Positions 35,827 to 44,880 of a stretch of DNA of 64,000 nucleotides are shown here, piece by piece. The translations under genes and the position numbers were made by a program. The stretch comes from Staphylococcus kloosii (GTDB lineage Bacteria > Bacillota > Bacilli > Staphylococcales > Staphylococcaceae): contig NZ_CP027846.1 of NCBI RefSeq assembly GCF_003019255.1, positions 1,612,001-1,676,000 of the forward strand, in the 5' to 3' direction. The notes under the pieces were generated by a model, which saw nothing but the letters and a program-made list of their open reading frames with translations, searched no databases and was not told the DNA's origin. Numbering within the stretch: the first letter of the stretch is position 1; each line of letters begins with the position of its first letter.

Positions 35827-37187
35827 TGAAGAAAATATTAATAGCAAACCGTGGAGAAATTGCTGTACGCATTATCCGCGCATGCCATGAATTAGGACTA
35901 CAAACAGTTGCTATTTATTCTGAAGGGGATAAAGATGCATTACATACTCAAATTGCTGATGAAGCATACTGTGTTGGTCCTACCCAATCTAAAGATTCAT
36001 ATTTAAACATACCAAATATTCTTTCTATCGCAACTTCAACTGGTTGTGATGGCGTACATCCCGGATACGGTTTTTTAGCTGAAAACGGAGATTTTGCTGA
36101 GTTATGTGAAGCTTGCCAATTACAATTTATTGGACCAAGTTATGAATCAATTCAAAAAATGGGTATTAAAGATATTGCTAAAGAAGAAATGAAAAAAGCG
36201 AATGTACCAGTAGTACCAGGTAGCGAAGGTCTTATAAAGTCTATTGATGATGCTAAGAAAGTTGCTTCTGATATTGGTTATCCGGTAATTATTAAAGCTA
36301 CTGCTGGTGGTGGCGGTAAAGGCATTCGTGTAGCTCGTAATGAAAAAGAACTAGAAAACGGCTACAAAATGACACAACAAGAAGCTGAAACTGCTTTCGG
36401 CAACGGTGGATTATATTTAGAAAAATTCATCGAAAACTTTAGACATATAGAAATTCAAATAATTGGCGATAAACATGGTAACGTTATTCATTTAGGTGAA
36501 AGGGACTGTACAATTCAGCGTCGTATGCAGAAATTAGTCGAAGAAGCACCTTCACCAATTCTTTCAGAAGAAAAGCGTGAAGAGATGGGTAATGCCGCCG
36601 TCAGAGCAGCCAAAGCCGTTAACTATGAAAATGCCGGCACTATAGAGTTTATATTTGATTTAGATTCAAATAATTTCTACTTTATGGAAATGAACACGCG
36701 TATTCAAGTGGAGCATCCAGTAACTGAAATGGTAACTGGTATTGATTTAGTTAAATTACAATTAAAAGTAGCAATGGGTGAAGCAATTCCATTTACTCAA
36801 GAAGACGTTACTATTAATGGACATGCTATGGAGTTTAGAATAAATGCTGAAAATCCATACAAAAACTTTATGCCGTCACCTGGTAAAATAACACAATATT
36901 TAACTCCTGGTGGTTTTGGTGTACGTATTGAGTCAGCTTGTTATACTAATTATACAATTCCACCATATTATGACTCTATGGTAGCGAAACTTATAGTCCA
37001 TCAACCTACTAGAGAAGAAACGATAATGAGTGCTATTCGTGCATTAGAAGAATTTGTCGTCTTAGGTATAGATACTACGATTCCTTTCCATATTCGTTTA
37101 TTAAATAATGATATCTTCAGAAGCGGCGAATTTAATACTAAGTTTTTAGAAGAACATAATATCATGGATACAGATGAATCTAACTAG
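35826..37187 (+). CDS. accC: Acetyl-CoA carboxylase biotin carboxylase subunit
   Basis: ATP-dependent carboxylation of biotin on AccB. 453 residues, ATP-grasp: ANRGEIAVRIIRAC, KATAGGGGKGIRV, ERDCTIQRRMQKLVEE and EMNTRIQVEHPVTEM. The carboxyltransferase subunits accA/accD lie elsewhere. Confidence 0.97.
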   Translation: MKKILIANRGEIAVRIIRACHELGLQTVAIYSEGDKDALHTQIADEAYCVGPTQSKDSYLNIPNILSIATSTGCDGVHPGYGFLAENGDFAELCEACQLQFIGPSYESIQKMGIKDIAKEEMKKANVPVVPGSEGLIKSIDDAKKVASDIGYPVIIKATAGGGGKGIRVARNEKELENGYKMTQQEAETAFGNGGLYLEKFIENFRHIEIQIIGDKHGNVIHLGERDCTIQRRMQKLVEEAPSPILSEEKREEMGNAAVRAAKAVNYENAGTIEFIFDLDSNNFYFMEMNTRIQVEHPVTEMVTGIDLVKLQLKVAMGEAIPFTQEDVTINGHAMEFRINAENPYKNFMPSPGKITQYLTPGGFGVRIESACYTNYTIPPYYDSMVAKLIVHQPTREETIMSAIRALEEFVVLGIDTTIPFHIRLLNNDIFRSGEFNTKFLEEHNIMDTDESN

Positions 37188-37198
37188 GAGGTCTGTAT

Positions 37199-37576
37199 AT
37201 GGTAAAGATTTCAGAACAAGCTCAAACCAATCTAGGTGAAATAGAAATATCAACAGAAGTTATTGCAAGAACAGTGAGCATTGCAACTTCACAAATTGAT
37301 GGATTACATGGTCATTTTAAAGAGCTAAAAAATGCTGATTTTGACACAATTACTCAAAGACAGTTAAATAAAGGTTTAAGAATTGCAATTGAAAATAATT
37401 CAGTTTATGTCGATATTTATTGCGCTTTTGAATATGGCGTGAATATTGCTGAAACTGCAAAAAATATTCAACAATCTGTATATAATTCTTTAAAATCACT
37501 AACTTCTATTGAACCAGAACAAATAAACATACACATTTCACATATTGCTACTGAGCAAGTGAATAACAACAAATAA
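37199..37576 (+). CDS. Asp23/Gls24 family protein (YqhY)
   Basis: 125 residues of the DUF322 fold (GEIEISTEVIARTVSIATSQIDG; VYVDIYCAFEYGVNI). In Firmicutes this gene is regularly cotranscribed with accB-accC and YqhY has been linked to control of acetyl-CoA carboxylase or envelope homeostasis. AGGAGG overlaps the accC stop region. Confidence 0.9.
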   Translation: MVKISEQAQTNLGEIEISTEVIARTVSIATSQIDGLHGHFKELKNADFDTITQRQLNKGLRIAIENNSVYVDIYCAFEYGVNIAETAKNIQQSVYNSLKSLTSIEPEQINIHISHIATEQVNNNK

Positions 37577-37613
37577 TAGTTAACAGTTAAATAAAAAATA
37601 AGTCTGTATGAAA

Positions 37614-37642
37614 GTGTTATAGATTGTTCTACATGCTATAAT
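37614..37642 (+). promoter_or_regulatory. Promoter ahead of nusB
   Basis: An extended -10 element, TGC-TATAAT (37634-37642), with a weak -35 (GTGTTA) 17 bases upstream. Confidence 0.5.
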
Positions 37643-37701
37643 CTTTGCAGACTTCTTTCTTAGTATTAACTTAGACATTAACTTGACTTAAGGAGCATAA
37701 C

Positions 37702-38088
37702 ATGAGTAGAAAAGAATCAAGAATGCAAGCCTTCCAAACGTTATTTCAAATTGAAATAAAAGATAACTCATTATCAATTGAAGAAGCAATAGACTTCATT
37801 AAAGATGATAACGAGGATTTAGACTTTGAATTTATTCATTGGTTGGTTACAGGCGTAAAAGATCATGAACCAGTGTTAGATGATAAAATCCAACCCCATC
37901 TAAAAGAATGGACAATTGATAGATTATTAAAAACCGATCGTATCATTTTAAGAATGGCGACATTCGAACTATTAAACAGCTCAACACCACAAAAAGTTGT
38001 AATTAATGAAGCAGTAGAACTTGCAAAACAATTTAGCGACGACGACCATTATAAATTTATTAATGGTGTTTTAAGCAATATTGAATAA
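37702..38088 (+). CDS. nusB: Transcription antitermination factor NusB
   Basis: 128-residue all-helical RNA-binding protein that works with NusE (S10) on rRNA operon boxA. Starts SRKESRMQAFQTLFQIE; ends VVINEAVELAKQFSDDDHYKFINGVL. AAGGAG before ATG. xseA follows 14 bases later. Confidence 0.96.
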   Translation: MSRKESRMQAFQTLFQIEIKDNSLSIEEAIDFIKDDNEDLDFEFIHWLVTGVKDHEPVLDDKIQPHLKEWTIDRLLKTDRIILRMATFELLNSSTPQKVVINEAVELAKQFSDDDHYKFINGVLSNIE

Positions 38089-38102
38089 AAGAGTGATAAA
38101 CT

Positions 38103-39443
38103 ATGGCCGATTATTTAAGTGTTTCTGCATTAACTAAATATATAAAATATAAATTTGACCAAGACCCACACCTTCAGTCTGTTCTTATCAAGGGCGAATT
38201 GTCTAATTTTAAGAAACATTCAAGCGGTCATATGTACTTTAACGTAAAAGATAAAAACAGCGTAATTAATGCTATGATGTTTAAAGGTGCTGCGAACAAC
38301 TTAGATTTCGAACCCAAAGAGGGCGACGAAGTTCTTATTGAAGCACGAGTATCTGTTTATGAAAGAAGAGGCAATTATCAAATATATGTCAATAAGATGC
38401 AAATTGATGGTATAGGAAATCTTTATCAAAAATTAGAAGCACTTAAGAAAAAATTAACTCAAGCGGGTTACTTTAACCAAGAACATAAAAAGACGATACC
38501 TAAATTCCCTAAAAGAATAGCTGTGTTAACTGCAGGCACTGGTGCAGCAATAAGAGATATTCATTCGACTATTAACAGTCGATATCCACTAGTCGAACAA
38601 GTACAAATTAATACGTTAGTTCAAGGCGAACAATCAAAACAAGATATTATTGAAAAATTACAATATGCAGACACATTAGATGTAGATACTATAATTATTG
38701 GCCGTGGTGGTGGTTCCATAGAGGATTTATGGAACTTTAATGAAGAGGAAGTAATTAAAGCAATTTTTAATTGTGACACGCCTGTAATTTCAGCCGTTGG
38801 TCACGAAACCGATTTTACATTGAGTGATTTTGTCGCAGATGTTAGAGCAGCCACTCCTACACAAGCTGCGGTAATTGCTACACCTGATCAACAAGAACTG
38901 TATCAACAAATTGCACAGGTTAAATTATTTTTAACGCGTAATATTAATCAGTTTATTCAGCAACAGCGCAAACAATTAGAACATACGTCTTCATACTACA
39001 AATTTAAAACACCATCATTACTTTATGACCAACAAATTCAAAAACGAGATGACCTTGAGAAACAATTAAATGCTTCCATCACAATGTTGATTAGTCGTTC
39101 TCAGCAACGTTTACAATTACTGGATAGTAAATTTAATTTAAAAAAATTCAAATTAGATATTGAAAGATATCAAAAAGTTACTTCTCAGAAACAACAAGAG
39201 CTCGTTAAAGTTTTAAAAAATAGTATTAGTTTAAGACAGCAAAATCTCGCTAATAAATTAGAAAACTTAAATACTTTAAGTCCTACAAATACAATGTTAC
39301 GTGGGTATACTATAGTTAATAAAGAACAACAGGTAATTACAAGTACTAAAGATTTATCAGAAAATGATAGCATCGTTTTAACCATGAAAGACGGTACTGT
39401 TGATGCAAAAGTACAGAAAGTTAGGTGCGAAGATGACGAATAA
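38103..39443 (+). CDS. xseA: Exodeoxyribonuclease VII large subunit
   Basis: 446 residues: N-terminal OB fold (LIKGELSNFKKHSSGHMYFNVKD), catalytic core with TAGTGAAIRDI, IIGRGGGSIEDLWNFNEE, SAVGHETDFTLSDFVADVRAATPT, then long coiled-coil helices. Degrades single-stranded DNA from both ends together with XseB. Overlaps xseB by 11 bases. Confidence 0.96.
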   Translation: MADYLSVSALTKYIKYKFDQDPHLQSVLIKGELSNFKKHSSGHMYFNVKDKNSVINAMMFKGAANNLDFEPKEGDEVLIEARVSVYERRGNYQIYVNKMQIDGIGNLYQKLEALKKKLTQAGYFNQEHKKTIPKFPKRIAVLTAGTGAAIRDIHSTINSRYPLVEQVQINTLVQGEQSKQDIIEKLQYADTLDVDTIIIGRGGGSIEDLWNFNEEEVIKAIFNCDTPVISAVGHETDFTLSDFVADVRAATPTQAAVIATPDQQELYQQIAQVKLFLTRNINQFIQQQRKQLEHTSSYYKFKTPSLLYDQQIQKRDDLEKQLNASITMLISRSQQRLQLLDSKFNLKKFKLDIERYQKVTSQKQQELVKVLKNSISLRQQNLANKLENLNTLSPTNTMLRGYTIVNKEQQVITSTKDLSENDSIVLTMKDGTVDAKVQKVRCEDDE

Positions 39444-39669
39444 AAAGCAAAGTTTTGAAGAAATGATGGAAGAACTTGAATCAATCGTTCAAAAGTTAGA
39501 TAACGAAAATGTTTCGTTAGAAGAATCGTTAGATTTATATCAGCGTGGAATGAAATTATCAGCATCATGCGAAGAAACATTAAAAAATGCTGAAAATAAA
39601 GTGAATGAGTTAATAAAAGAAGAAGATGACACAGACGAGGAACAAAACAATGAAAAAATTGATGGATAA
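39433..39669 (+). CDS. xseB: Exodeoxyribonuclease VII small subunit
   Basis: 78 residues; helical pair SFEEMMEELESIVQKLD and SLEESLDLYQRGMKL, with an acidic tail. ATG 39433 inside the xseA 3' end fits the family N-terminus (MTNKKQSFEE); the frame extends upstream without a ribosome binding site. Binds the XseA coiled coils. Confidence 0.93.
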   Translation: MTNKKQSFEEMMEELESIVQKLDNENVSLEESLDLYQRGMKLSASCEETLKNAENKVNELIKEEDDTDEEQNNEKIDG

Positions 39670-40528
39670 ATATATTTCTGAAATCGATGCTGCAATAACT
39701 CACGCTATAACTACATCAAATTTAGGAACTAACTTAGAAGAAAGTATGACTTATTCCCTAACTGCCGGTGGTAAACGAATTAGACCTGTTTTACTTTTAT
39801 TAACTTTAGATATGCTAACAAATGATTACAAAAAAGGACTTGCACCAGCGTTAGGTGTGGAAATGATTCATACATACTCATTAATACATGATGATTTACC
39901 AGCTATGGATAATGACGATTACCGTAGAGGTAAATTAACAAATCATAAAGTTTATGGTGAATGGAAAGCAATTTTAGCTGGAGATGCGCTATTAACTAAA
40001 GCATTTGAAGTAGTTTCTCACGACGAATTATTATCTGATAGTGTTAAAATTAAATTAATCAAACGTTTGTCATCTGCTAGTGGTCATTTCGGTATGGTAG
40101 GTGGTCAAACCTTAGATATGCAAAGTGAGAATACAGCAATTGACGTTACAACTTTAGAGCAAATTCACCGTGCTAAAACAGGCGCACTTATTTCATTCGC
40201 TGTAATGGGCGCAGTAGATATAGCACAACCAGATGAAAAAGTTGCTCGCGCGTTAAGCGATTACAGCGACCATATTGGTTTGATGTTCCAAATTAAAGAT
40301 GATTTGTTAGATGTATACGGTGATGAACAAAAATTAGGTAAATCTGTAGGTAGTGATATCGAAAATGATAAAAGCACTTATGTTTCATTATTAGGTTTAG
40401 AAGGTGCCGAACAAAAATTACAATACCATACGGATGCTGCATATAACTGTTTGACCCAATTACCTGATCAATATGATACTTCATCTCTTAAATATATTAT
40501 TGAATTATTTATCAATAGAGAATCATAG
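39650..40528 (+). CDS. ispA: Farnesyl diphosphate synthase (polyprenyl synthetase)
   Basis: Condenses IPP with DMAPP/GPP to FPP for quinones, undecaprenyl phosphate and carotenoids. 292 residues: GGKRIRP, first Asp-rich motif DDLPAMDNDD, second DDLLD. ATG 39650 follows GAGGAACAAAAC; ATG 39662 is an alternative. Overlaps xseB by 20 bases in the conserved nusB-xseA-xseB-ispA order. Confidence 0.95.
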   Translation: MKKLMDKYISEIDAAITHAITTSNLGTNLEESMTYSLTAGGKRIRPVLLLLTLDMLTNDYKKGLAPALGVEMIHTYSLIHDDLPAMDNDDYRRGKLTNHKVYGEWKAILAGDALLTKAFEVVSHDELLSDSVKIKLIKRLSSASGHFGMVGGQTLDMQSENTAIDVTTLEQIHRAKTGALISFAVMGAVDIAQPDEKVARALSDYSDHIGLMFQIKDDLLDVYGDEQKLGKSVGSDIENDKSTYVSLLGLEGAEQKLQYHTDAAYNCLTQLPDQYDTSSLKYIIELFINRES

Positions 40529-40534
40529 TATTTT

Positions 40535-40671
40535 AGGTTGAGATTATAGGCGATTATACAAGAAATATTATTTTTACTATATTTCTTGTATACAATGTTT
40601 TAATATTAGATTTATGCATGCTATTAAAATCTAATAAACGTCATTATGCCTATGTAATCTTAACCTTTTTG
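40535..40671 (+). terminator. Branched three-helix structure ending in a T-tract
   Basis: Outer stem AGGTTGAGATTA/TAATCTTAACCT plus TAGGC/GCCTA closes two hairpins: a perfect 14-pair TATACAAGAAATAT/ATATTTCTTGTATA (40555-40568, 40579-40592) and a perfect 10-pair TATTAGATTT/AAATCTAATA (40604-40613, 40627-40636). TTTTT follows. It could end ispA transcripts or be a small structured RNA or a palindromic insertion. The rest of the gap to argR shows only the ARG box. Confidence 0.55.
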
Positions 40672-40868
40672 TGTGACTTTGTATTAAAAGAACCAATTTT
40701 ATACATGTAATATTCATGTAAGTTGCATATTACACATTGATACAACATTATTTTACATAGTCAAAAACTGCATTTATTATGCTCTAACACAATTAACTGT
40801 AAAATTTCATAAGAAGATTACTGCTAATGTCTTTAGTAGTAGATAAATCATGCTTATGGTAAAATCAA

Positions 40869-40882
40869 TGTATAAATATTCG
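40869..40882 (+). promoter_or_regulatory. ARG box upstream of argR
   Basis: TGTATAAATATTCG matches TGnATwwwwATnCA at all but the last defined position. It lies 18 bases before the argR start, suggesting autorepression by ArgR. Confidence 0.55.
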
Positions 40883-40900
40883 TAATTAGAGGTGTTTGTT

Positions 40901-41353
40901 ATGGCAAAAAAATCAGTAAGGCATATAAAAATAAGAGAAATAATCTCAAATGAAAAGATAGAAACACAAGATGAATTAGTAAAGCGTCTAAATGACTATG
41001 AACTAAATGTTACGCAAGCAACTGTTTCTCGTGACATTAAAGAACTACAGTTAATTAAAGTACCTACACCGACAGGCCAATATGTTTATAGTCTTCCAAA
41101 CGATAGAAAATATCATCCTTTAGAAAAATTAGGCCGTTATTTAATGGATTCCTTTGTAAATATAGATGGTACTGAAAACTTACTTGTCCTTAAAACTTTA
41201 CCTGGTAATGCGCAATCCATCGGTGCAATTTTAGATCAAATAGCATGGGAAGAAGTTTTAGGCACTATATGTGGCGATGATACTTGTCTAATTATATGTC
41301 GTGATGCTGATGCAAGCGAAAATATCAAAACTAGAATCTTTAACTTATTATAG
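40901..41353 (+). CDS. argR: Arginine repressor ArgR/AhrC
   Basis: 150 residues. N-terminal winged helix (KIREIISNEKIETQDELVKRL, VTQATVSRDIKELQLIKV) and C-terminal oligomerisation/arginine domain with LPGNAQSIGAILDQ and GTICGDDTCLIICR (the GDDT arginine contacts). ATG 40901 after GAGGTG; homologues begin MAKKSVRHIKIREI. Precedes recN as in Bacillus ahrC-recN. Confidence 0.95.
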   Translation: MAKKSVRHIKIREIISNEKIETQDELVKRLNDYELNVTQATVSRDIKELQLIKVPTPTGQYVYSLPNDRKYHPLEKLGRYLMDSFVNIDGTENLLVLKTLPGNAQSIGAILDQIAWEEVLGTICGDDTCLIICRDADASENIKTRIFNLL

Positions 41354-41373
41354 TTTTAGGAAGTGATACAACT

Positions 41374-43047
41374 ATGTTACAGACCTTATCAATTAAGCAG
41401 TTTGCAATAATTGACGAACTTGAAATTAATTTTAGTGATGGCTTGACAGTGCTTAGTGGTGAAACTGGCGCAGGTAAATCGATCATAATTGATGCGATAG
41501 GTCAACTTATTGGAATAAGAGCATCTTCAGATTTTGTAAGACATGGTGAAAAAAAAGCAATTATAGAAGGAATATTTGATATAGATAATAGTAAAGAAGC
41601 AATTACAATTCTTGAAGACTTATCAATTGATACCACGGAAGACTTTCTCATCGTTAAACGTGAGATATTTAGCACTGGAAAGAGTATGTGTCGTATCAAC
41701 AACCAAATTGTGACGCTACAAGATTTAAGAAAAGTAATGCAAGAATTGTTAGATATTCATGGCCAACACGAAACACAAACACTTCTAAAACAAAAATATC
41801 ATTTACAATTATTAGATAACTATGCTGAGGGTCGTTATGAAAATTTATTATCTGACTACACGCAAACATATCAAGCATATAAAACTAAGAAAAAAGAATT
41901 ACAAGATTTAGAAAATGCCGACCAAGCATTACTTCAACGTTTGGATTTGCTTAAATTCCAAAATGACGAGCTGAAAGAAGCGAATTTAGATGAAAGTGAA
42001 TCTGAGCAACTTGAGCAAGACATTAAACGAATTCAAAATTCAGAGAACCTAAGTCTCGCATTAAATAATGCACATATTACATTAACAGACGAACATGCTA
42101 TAACTGATAGACTGTATGACTTAAGTAATCAATTAAGTGCCATAGACGAAATCTTGCCAGGCAAATACGCTGAATTAAAAGAAAATGTTGATCAATTTTA
42201 TTACACGCTAGATGATGCTAAGCATCAGTTATATGATGAATTAACAAATACAGAATTTGATGAACAGTATTTAAATGAATTAGAATCTAGAATGAATTTA
42301 TTAAACAATTTAAAACGTAAATATGGCAAAGATATTCCTGAACTTATTAAATATCAAGAAAAGATAGAACATGAGATTAATAAAATCGAAAATTATGAAG
42401 AAAGTACTTCACAACTACGTAAAGATATTGAAGCTTTATATAATGACGTCATTGCTATTGGTAAAAAACTTTCTACAGAAAGACGCAAAGAAGCACAAAC
42501 TTTACGAGACCATATTGTAGAAGAAATTCAAAATTTACAAATGAAAGATGCCAATTTGGAAATTTCTTTCAAACCTTTAGATGAACCTAATAATGAAGGT
42601 ATAGAATTTGTTGAATTTCTTATTAGTCCAAATAAAGGTGAACCTCTTAAAAGCTTGAATAAAATTGCTTCTGGTGGTGAACTTTCAAGAATTATGTTGG
42701 CTCTGAAAACTATTTTTGTTAAATCACGAGGACAAACTGCAATTTTATTTGATGAAGTAGATTCAGGTGTGTCAGGTCAAGCAGCACAAAAAATGGCTGA
42801 GAAAATGAAAGATATTGCTCAACATATTCAAGTTATTTGTATTTCTCATTTACCTCAAGTCGCATCGATGAGTGATCATCATTTATTAATTAGCAAAGCA
42901 TCAAATGATGACCGCACAACTACAAAAGTAAAAGAGCTTTTAGATGATGAGCGTATCGATGAAATTGCACGAATGATTTCAGGTGCTAGCGTAACAGATA
43001 TTACGAGACAAAATGCCAAAGAAATGTTAGAACAAAATAGTAATTAA
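41374..43047 (+). CDS. recN: DNA repair protein RecN
   Basis: SMC-like ATPase recruited early to double-strand breaks. 557 residues: Walker A SGETGAGKSIIID, long antiparallel coiled coil in the middle, ABC signature ASGGELSRIMLAL, Walker B TAILFDEVDSGVSG, and QVICISHLPQVA. AGGAAGTGAT before ATG. Confidence 0.96.
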   Translation: MLQTLSIKQFAIIDELEINFSDGLTVLSGETGAGKSIIIDAIGQLIGIRASSDFVRHGEKKAIIEGIFDIDNSKEAITILEDLSIDTTEDFLIVKREIFSTGKSMCRINNQIVTLQDLRKVMQELLDIHGQHETQTLLKQKYHLQLLDNYAEGRYENLLSDYTQTYQAYKTKKKELQDLENADQALLQRLDLLKFQNDELKEANLDESESEQLEQDIKRIQNSENLSLALNNAHITLTDEHAITDRLYDLSNQLSAIDEILPGKYAELKENVDQFYYTLDDAKHQLYDELTNTEFDEQYLNELESRMNLLNNLKRKYGKDIPELIKYQEKIEHEINKIENYEESTSQLRKDIEALYNDVIAIGKKLSTERRKEAQTLRDHIVEEIQNLQMKDANLEISFKPLDEPNNEGIEFVEFLISPNKGEPLKSLNKIASGGELSRIMLALKTIFVKSRGQTAILFDEVDSGVSGQAAQKMAEKMKDIAQHIQVICISHLPQVASMSDHHLLISKASNDDRTTTKVKELLDDERIDEIARMISGASVTDITRQNAKEMLEQNSN

Positions 43048-43063
43048 TTAGTATTTCTTATTC

Positions 43064-43115
43064 TCCTTATAAAACGTAAATTACTAAAGTTTATCTCGTT
43101 TACGTTTTATAAGGA
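43064..43115. repeat. Perfect 17-bp inverted repeat after recN
   Basis: TCCTTATAAAACGTAAA (43064-43080) and its exact reverse complement (43099-43115) flank an 18-base spacer. There is no T-tract next to it, so it is a hairpin of uncertain role, perhaps protecting the recN mRNA 3' end. Confidence 0.6.
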
Positions 43116-43128
43116 ATATTATGAAATT

Positions 43129-43183
43129 AAATTAGTACCTAGTACTAATTTTTCACTAAATGTTACATCTCACATACTATAAT
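43129..43183 (+). promoter_or_regulatory. FapR-box-like palindrome and promoter of the bkd operon
   Basis: TTAGTACCTAGTACTAA (43132-43148) is a near-perfect palindrome (central ACCTAGT not fully symmetric) matching the FapR operator pattern I recall (TTAGTACCTrnTAyTAA) throughout; with flanking AAA/TTT it also forms a 10-pair hairpin plus TTTTT that could terminate recN. TATAAT follows at 43178-43183. The -35 is poor. Confidence 0.5.
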
Positions 43184-43342
43184 AAAACTGAAAAGTTTAG
43201 TAAATTAACTTAAAAATGTATATTTCTCGCTCCCCTTAATAATATATTTAAATGTTATTATTTTTATATAATGAGCGTATAAGTTAAACTATAGTAGGTA
43301 CGAAATAGAAATTAGAAAACTTTTTAAAATTAGTTAAGTAAC

Positions 43343-43426
43343 CGTTGTTGCTCATTTTAAGTTGAACACATTAAAACTTATAAAATTAATATCATTGAAT
43401 TTATAAATGATATCTTATCAACAACG
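43343..43426 (+). promoter_or_regulatory. Nested inverted repeats in bkd leader
   Basis: CGTTGTTG (43343-43350) pairs with CAACAACG (43419-43426) and encloses ATATCATT/AATGATAT (43389-43396, 43406-43413). The structure ends just before the lpdA ribosome binding site AGGAGC. No known riboswitch consensus recognised. Confidence 0.4.
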
Positions 43427-43445
43427 TTAAGTTAGGAGCACAAAA

Positions 43446-44867
43446 ATGTCAGAAGAAAAATATGATTTAGTGATTTTAGGAGGCGGAACAGCGGGCTATG
43501 TTTCAGCTATTCGCGCATCACAACTTGGTAAAAAAGTTGCCTTAGTCGAAAATAATTTGCTAGGAGGCACTTGTTTACATAAAGGATGTATTCCTACTAA
43601 AGCATTACTAAAATCTGCAGAAGTGATGGATACAGTTAAACGCTCAAGTGAATTTGGGATAGATGTTGATAATTTCAAACTTAATTTCAAAAATATTCAA
43701 CAACGTAAAAACGATATCGTTAATCAAATGCATAATGGTGTAAATCACTTAATGGATCATAACAAAATCGATGTATTTAATGGCACTGGACGAATATTAG
43801 GTCCATCTATATTTTCTCCTCAAAGCGGTACAATATCGGTCGAGTATGAGGATGGCGAGTCAGATTTAATTCCTAATTCAAATGTACTTATTTGCACAGG
43901 GTCTGAACCTATCTCATTACCATTTTTACCATTTGATCACAATACAATCTTATCTAGTAGTGACATTTTAGCATTAGAACAATTACCTAATACTTTAGCT
44001 ATTATCGGCGGTGGCGTAATAGGTTTAGAATTTGCATCGCTAATGAATGACTTCGGTGTTGAAGTTAGCGTTATAGAAGCTGGCGAACGCATTTTACCGA
44101 CCGAAAGTAAAAATATAGCCAATACTTTAAAATCCGAATTAACAAATAAAGGCGTTAAATTTTATGAAAACACGCAATTAACAGAAGAAAAGGTTACAGT
44201 TGATAACGAGTCAGTGACATTCAATTTAGAAGATTCACAACTCACAGTGGATAAAGTACTTGTTTCTATAGGACGAAAACCTAGAACTGAAGATATTGGA
44301 TTAAATAACACTAAAATAAAAACAACTGATAAAGGACACATTATTGTTAATGAATATCAACAAACTGATGATAAACACATATATGCAGCTGGGGATTGTA
44401 TAGGAAAATTACAATTAGCTCATGTAGGTTCAAAAGAAGGTATGATTGCCGTTGAACATATGTCTGATCAACAGCCATTACCGTTAGACTATAATAAAAT
44501 GCCACGTTGTGTTTATACGCAACCCGAAGTTGCTTCTATAGGCTTAAATATTGATGAGGCAAAGCAACAAGGATACAAAGCTAGAGCATTTAAAGTGTCA
44601 TTTAAAGCTATTGGTAAAGCAGTAATCGAAGATACAAATAACCAAAATGGTTTTTGTGAAATCGTGATTGATCAAAATGAAGAAAGTGTTTTAGGACTAA
44701 ATATGATTGGACCGCATGTTACAGAATTGATTAATGAAGTATCGTTACTACAATTTATGGATGGTTCCACACTTGAACTTGGTTTAACTACTCATGCGCA
44801 TCCGTCATTATCTGAAGTATTAATGGAATTAGGTCTTAAAGTAGAAAATAGATCAATTCACGTATAA
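43446..44867 (+). CDS. lpdA: Dihydrolipoyl dehydrogenase (E3) of the branched-chain 2-oxoacid complex
   Basis: FAD enzyme reoxidising dihydrolipoyl groups on E2 with NAD. 473 residues: LGGGTAGYVSAIRA (FAD), redox cysteines GGTCLHKGC, IGGGVIGLEFA (NAD), AAGDCIG, and the C-terminal active-site HAHPSLSE. Heads the operon lpdA-bkdAA-bkdAB-bkdB; ATG after AGGAGC. Confidence 0.93.
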   Translation: MSEEKYDLVILGGGTAGYVSAIRASQLGKKVALVENNLLGGTCLHKGCIPTKALLKSAEVMDTVKRSSEFGIDVDNFKLNFKNIQQRKNDIVNQMHNGVNHLMDHNKIDVFNGTGRILGPSIFSPQSGTISVEYEDGESDLIPNSNVLICTGSEPISLPFLPFDHNTILSSSDILALEQLPNTLAIIGGGVIGLEFASLMNDFGVEVSVIEAGERILPTESKNIANTLKSELTNKGVKFYENTQLTEEKVTVDNESVTFNLEDSQLTVDKVLVSIGRKPRTEDIGLNNTKIKTTDKGHIIVNEYQQTDDKHIYAAGDCIGKLQLAHVGSKEGMIAVEHMSDQQPLPLDYNKMPRCVYTQPEVASIGLNIDEAKQQGYKARAFKVSFKAIGKAVIEDTNNQNGFCEIVIDQNEESVLGLNMIGPHVTELINEVSLLQFMDGSTLELGLTTHAHPSLSEVLMELGLKVENRSIHV

Positions 44868-44880
44868 AGGAGGAAATTTC

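Noticed and set aside
39185..39703. 172-codon antisense reading frame over xseA/xseB
   Set aside because: Composition is Phe/Leu/Ser/His-rich as expected for a shadow of AT-rich genes; no ribosome binding site or homology; both sense genes are certain.
43064..43115. 17-bp inverted repeat as recN terminator
   Set aside because: No T-tract on either strand, so I list it only as a repeat; the hairpin at 43129-43153 has the T run.
43300..43335. CodY-box in the bkd upstream region
   Set aside because: The AATTAGAAAACTTTTTAAAATT stretch has too many mismatches to AATTTTCwGAAAATT to claim a site.
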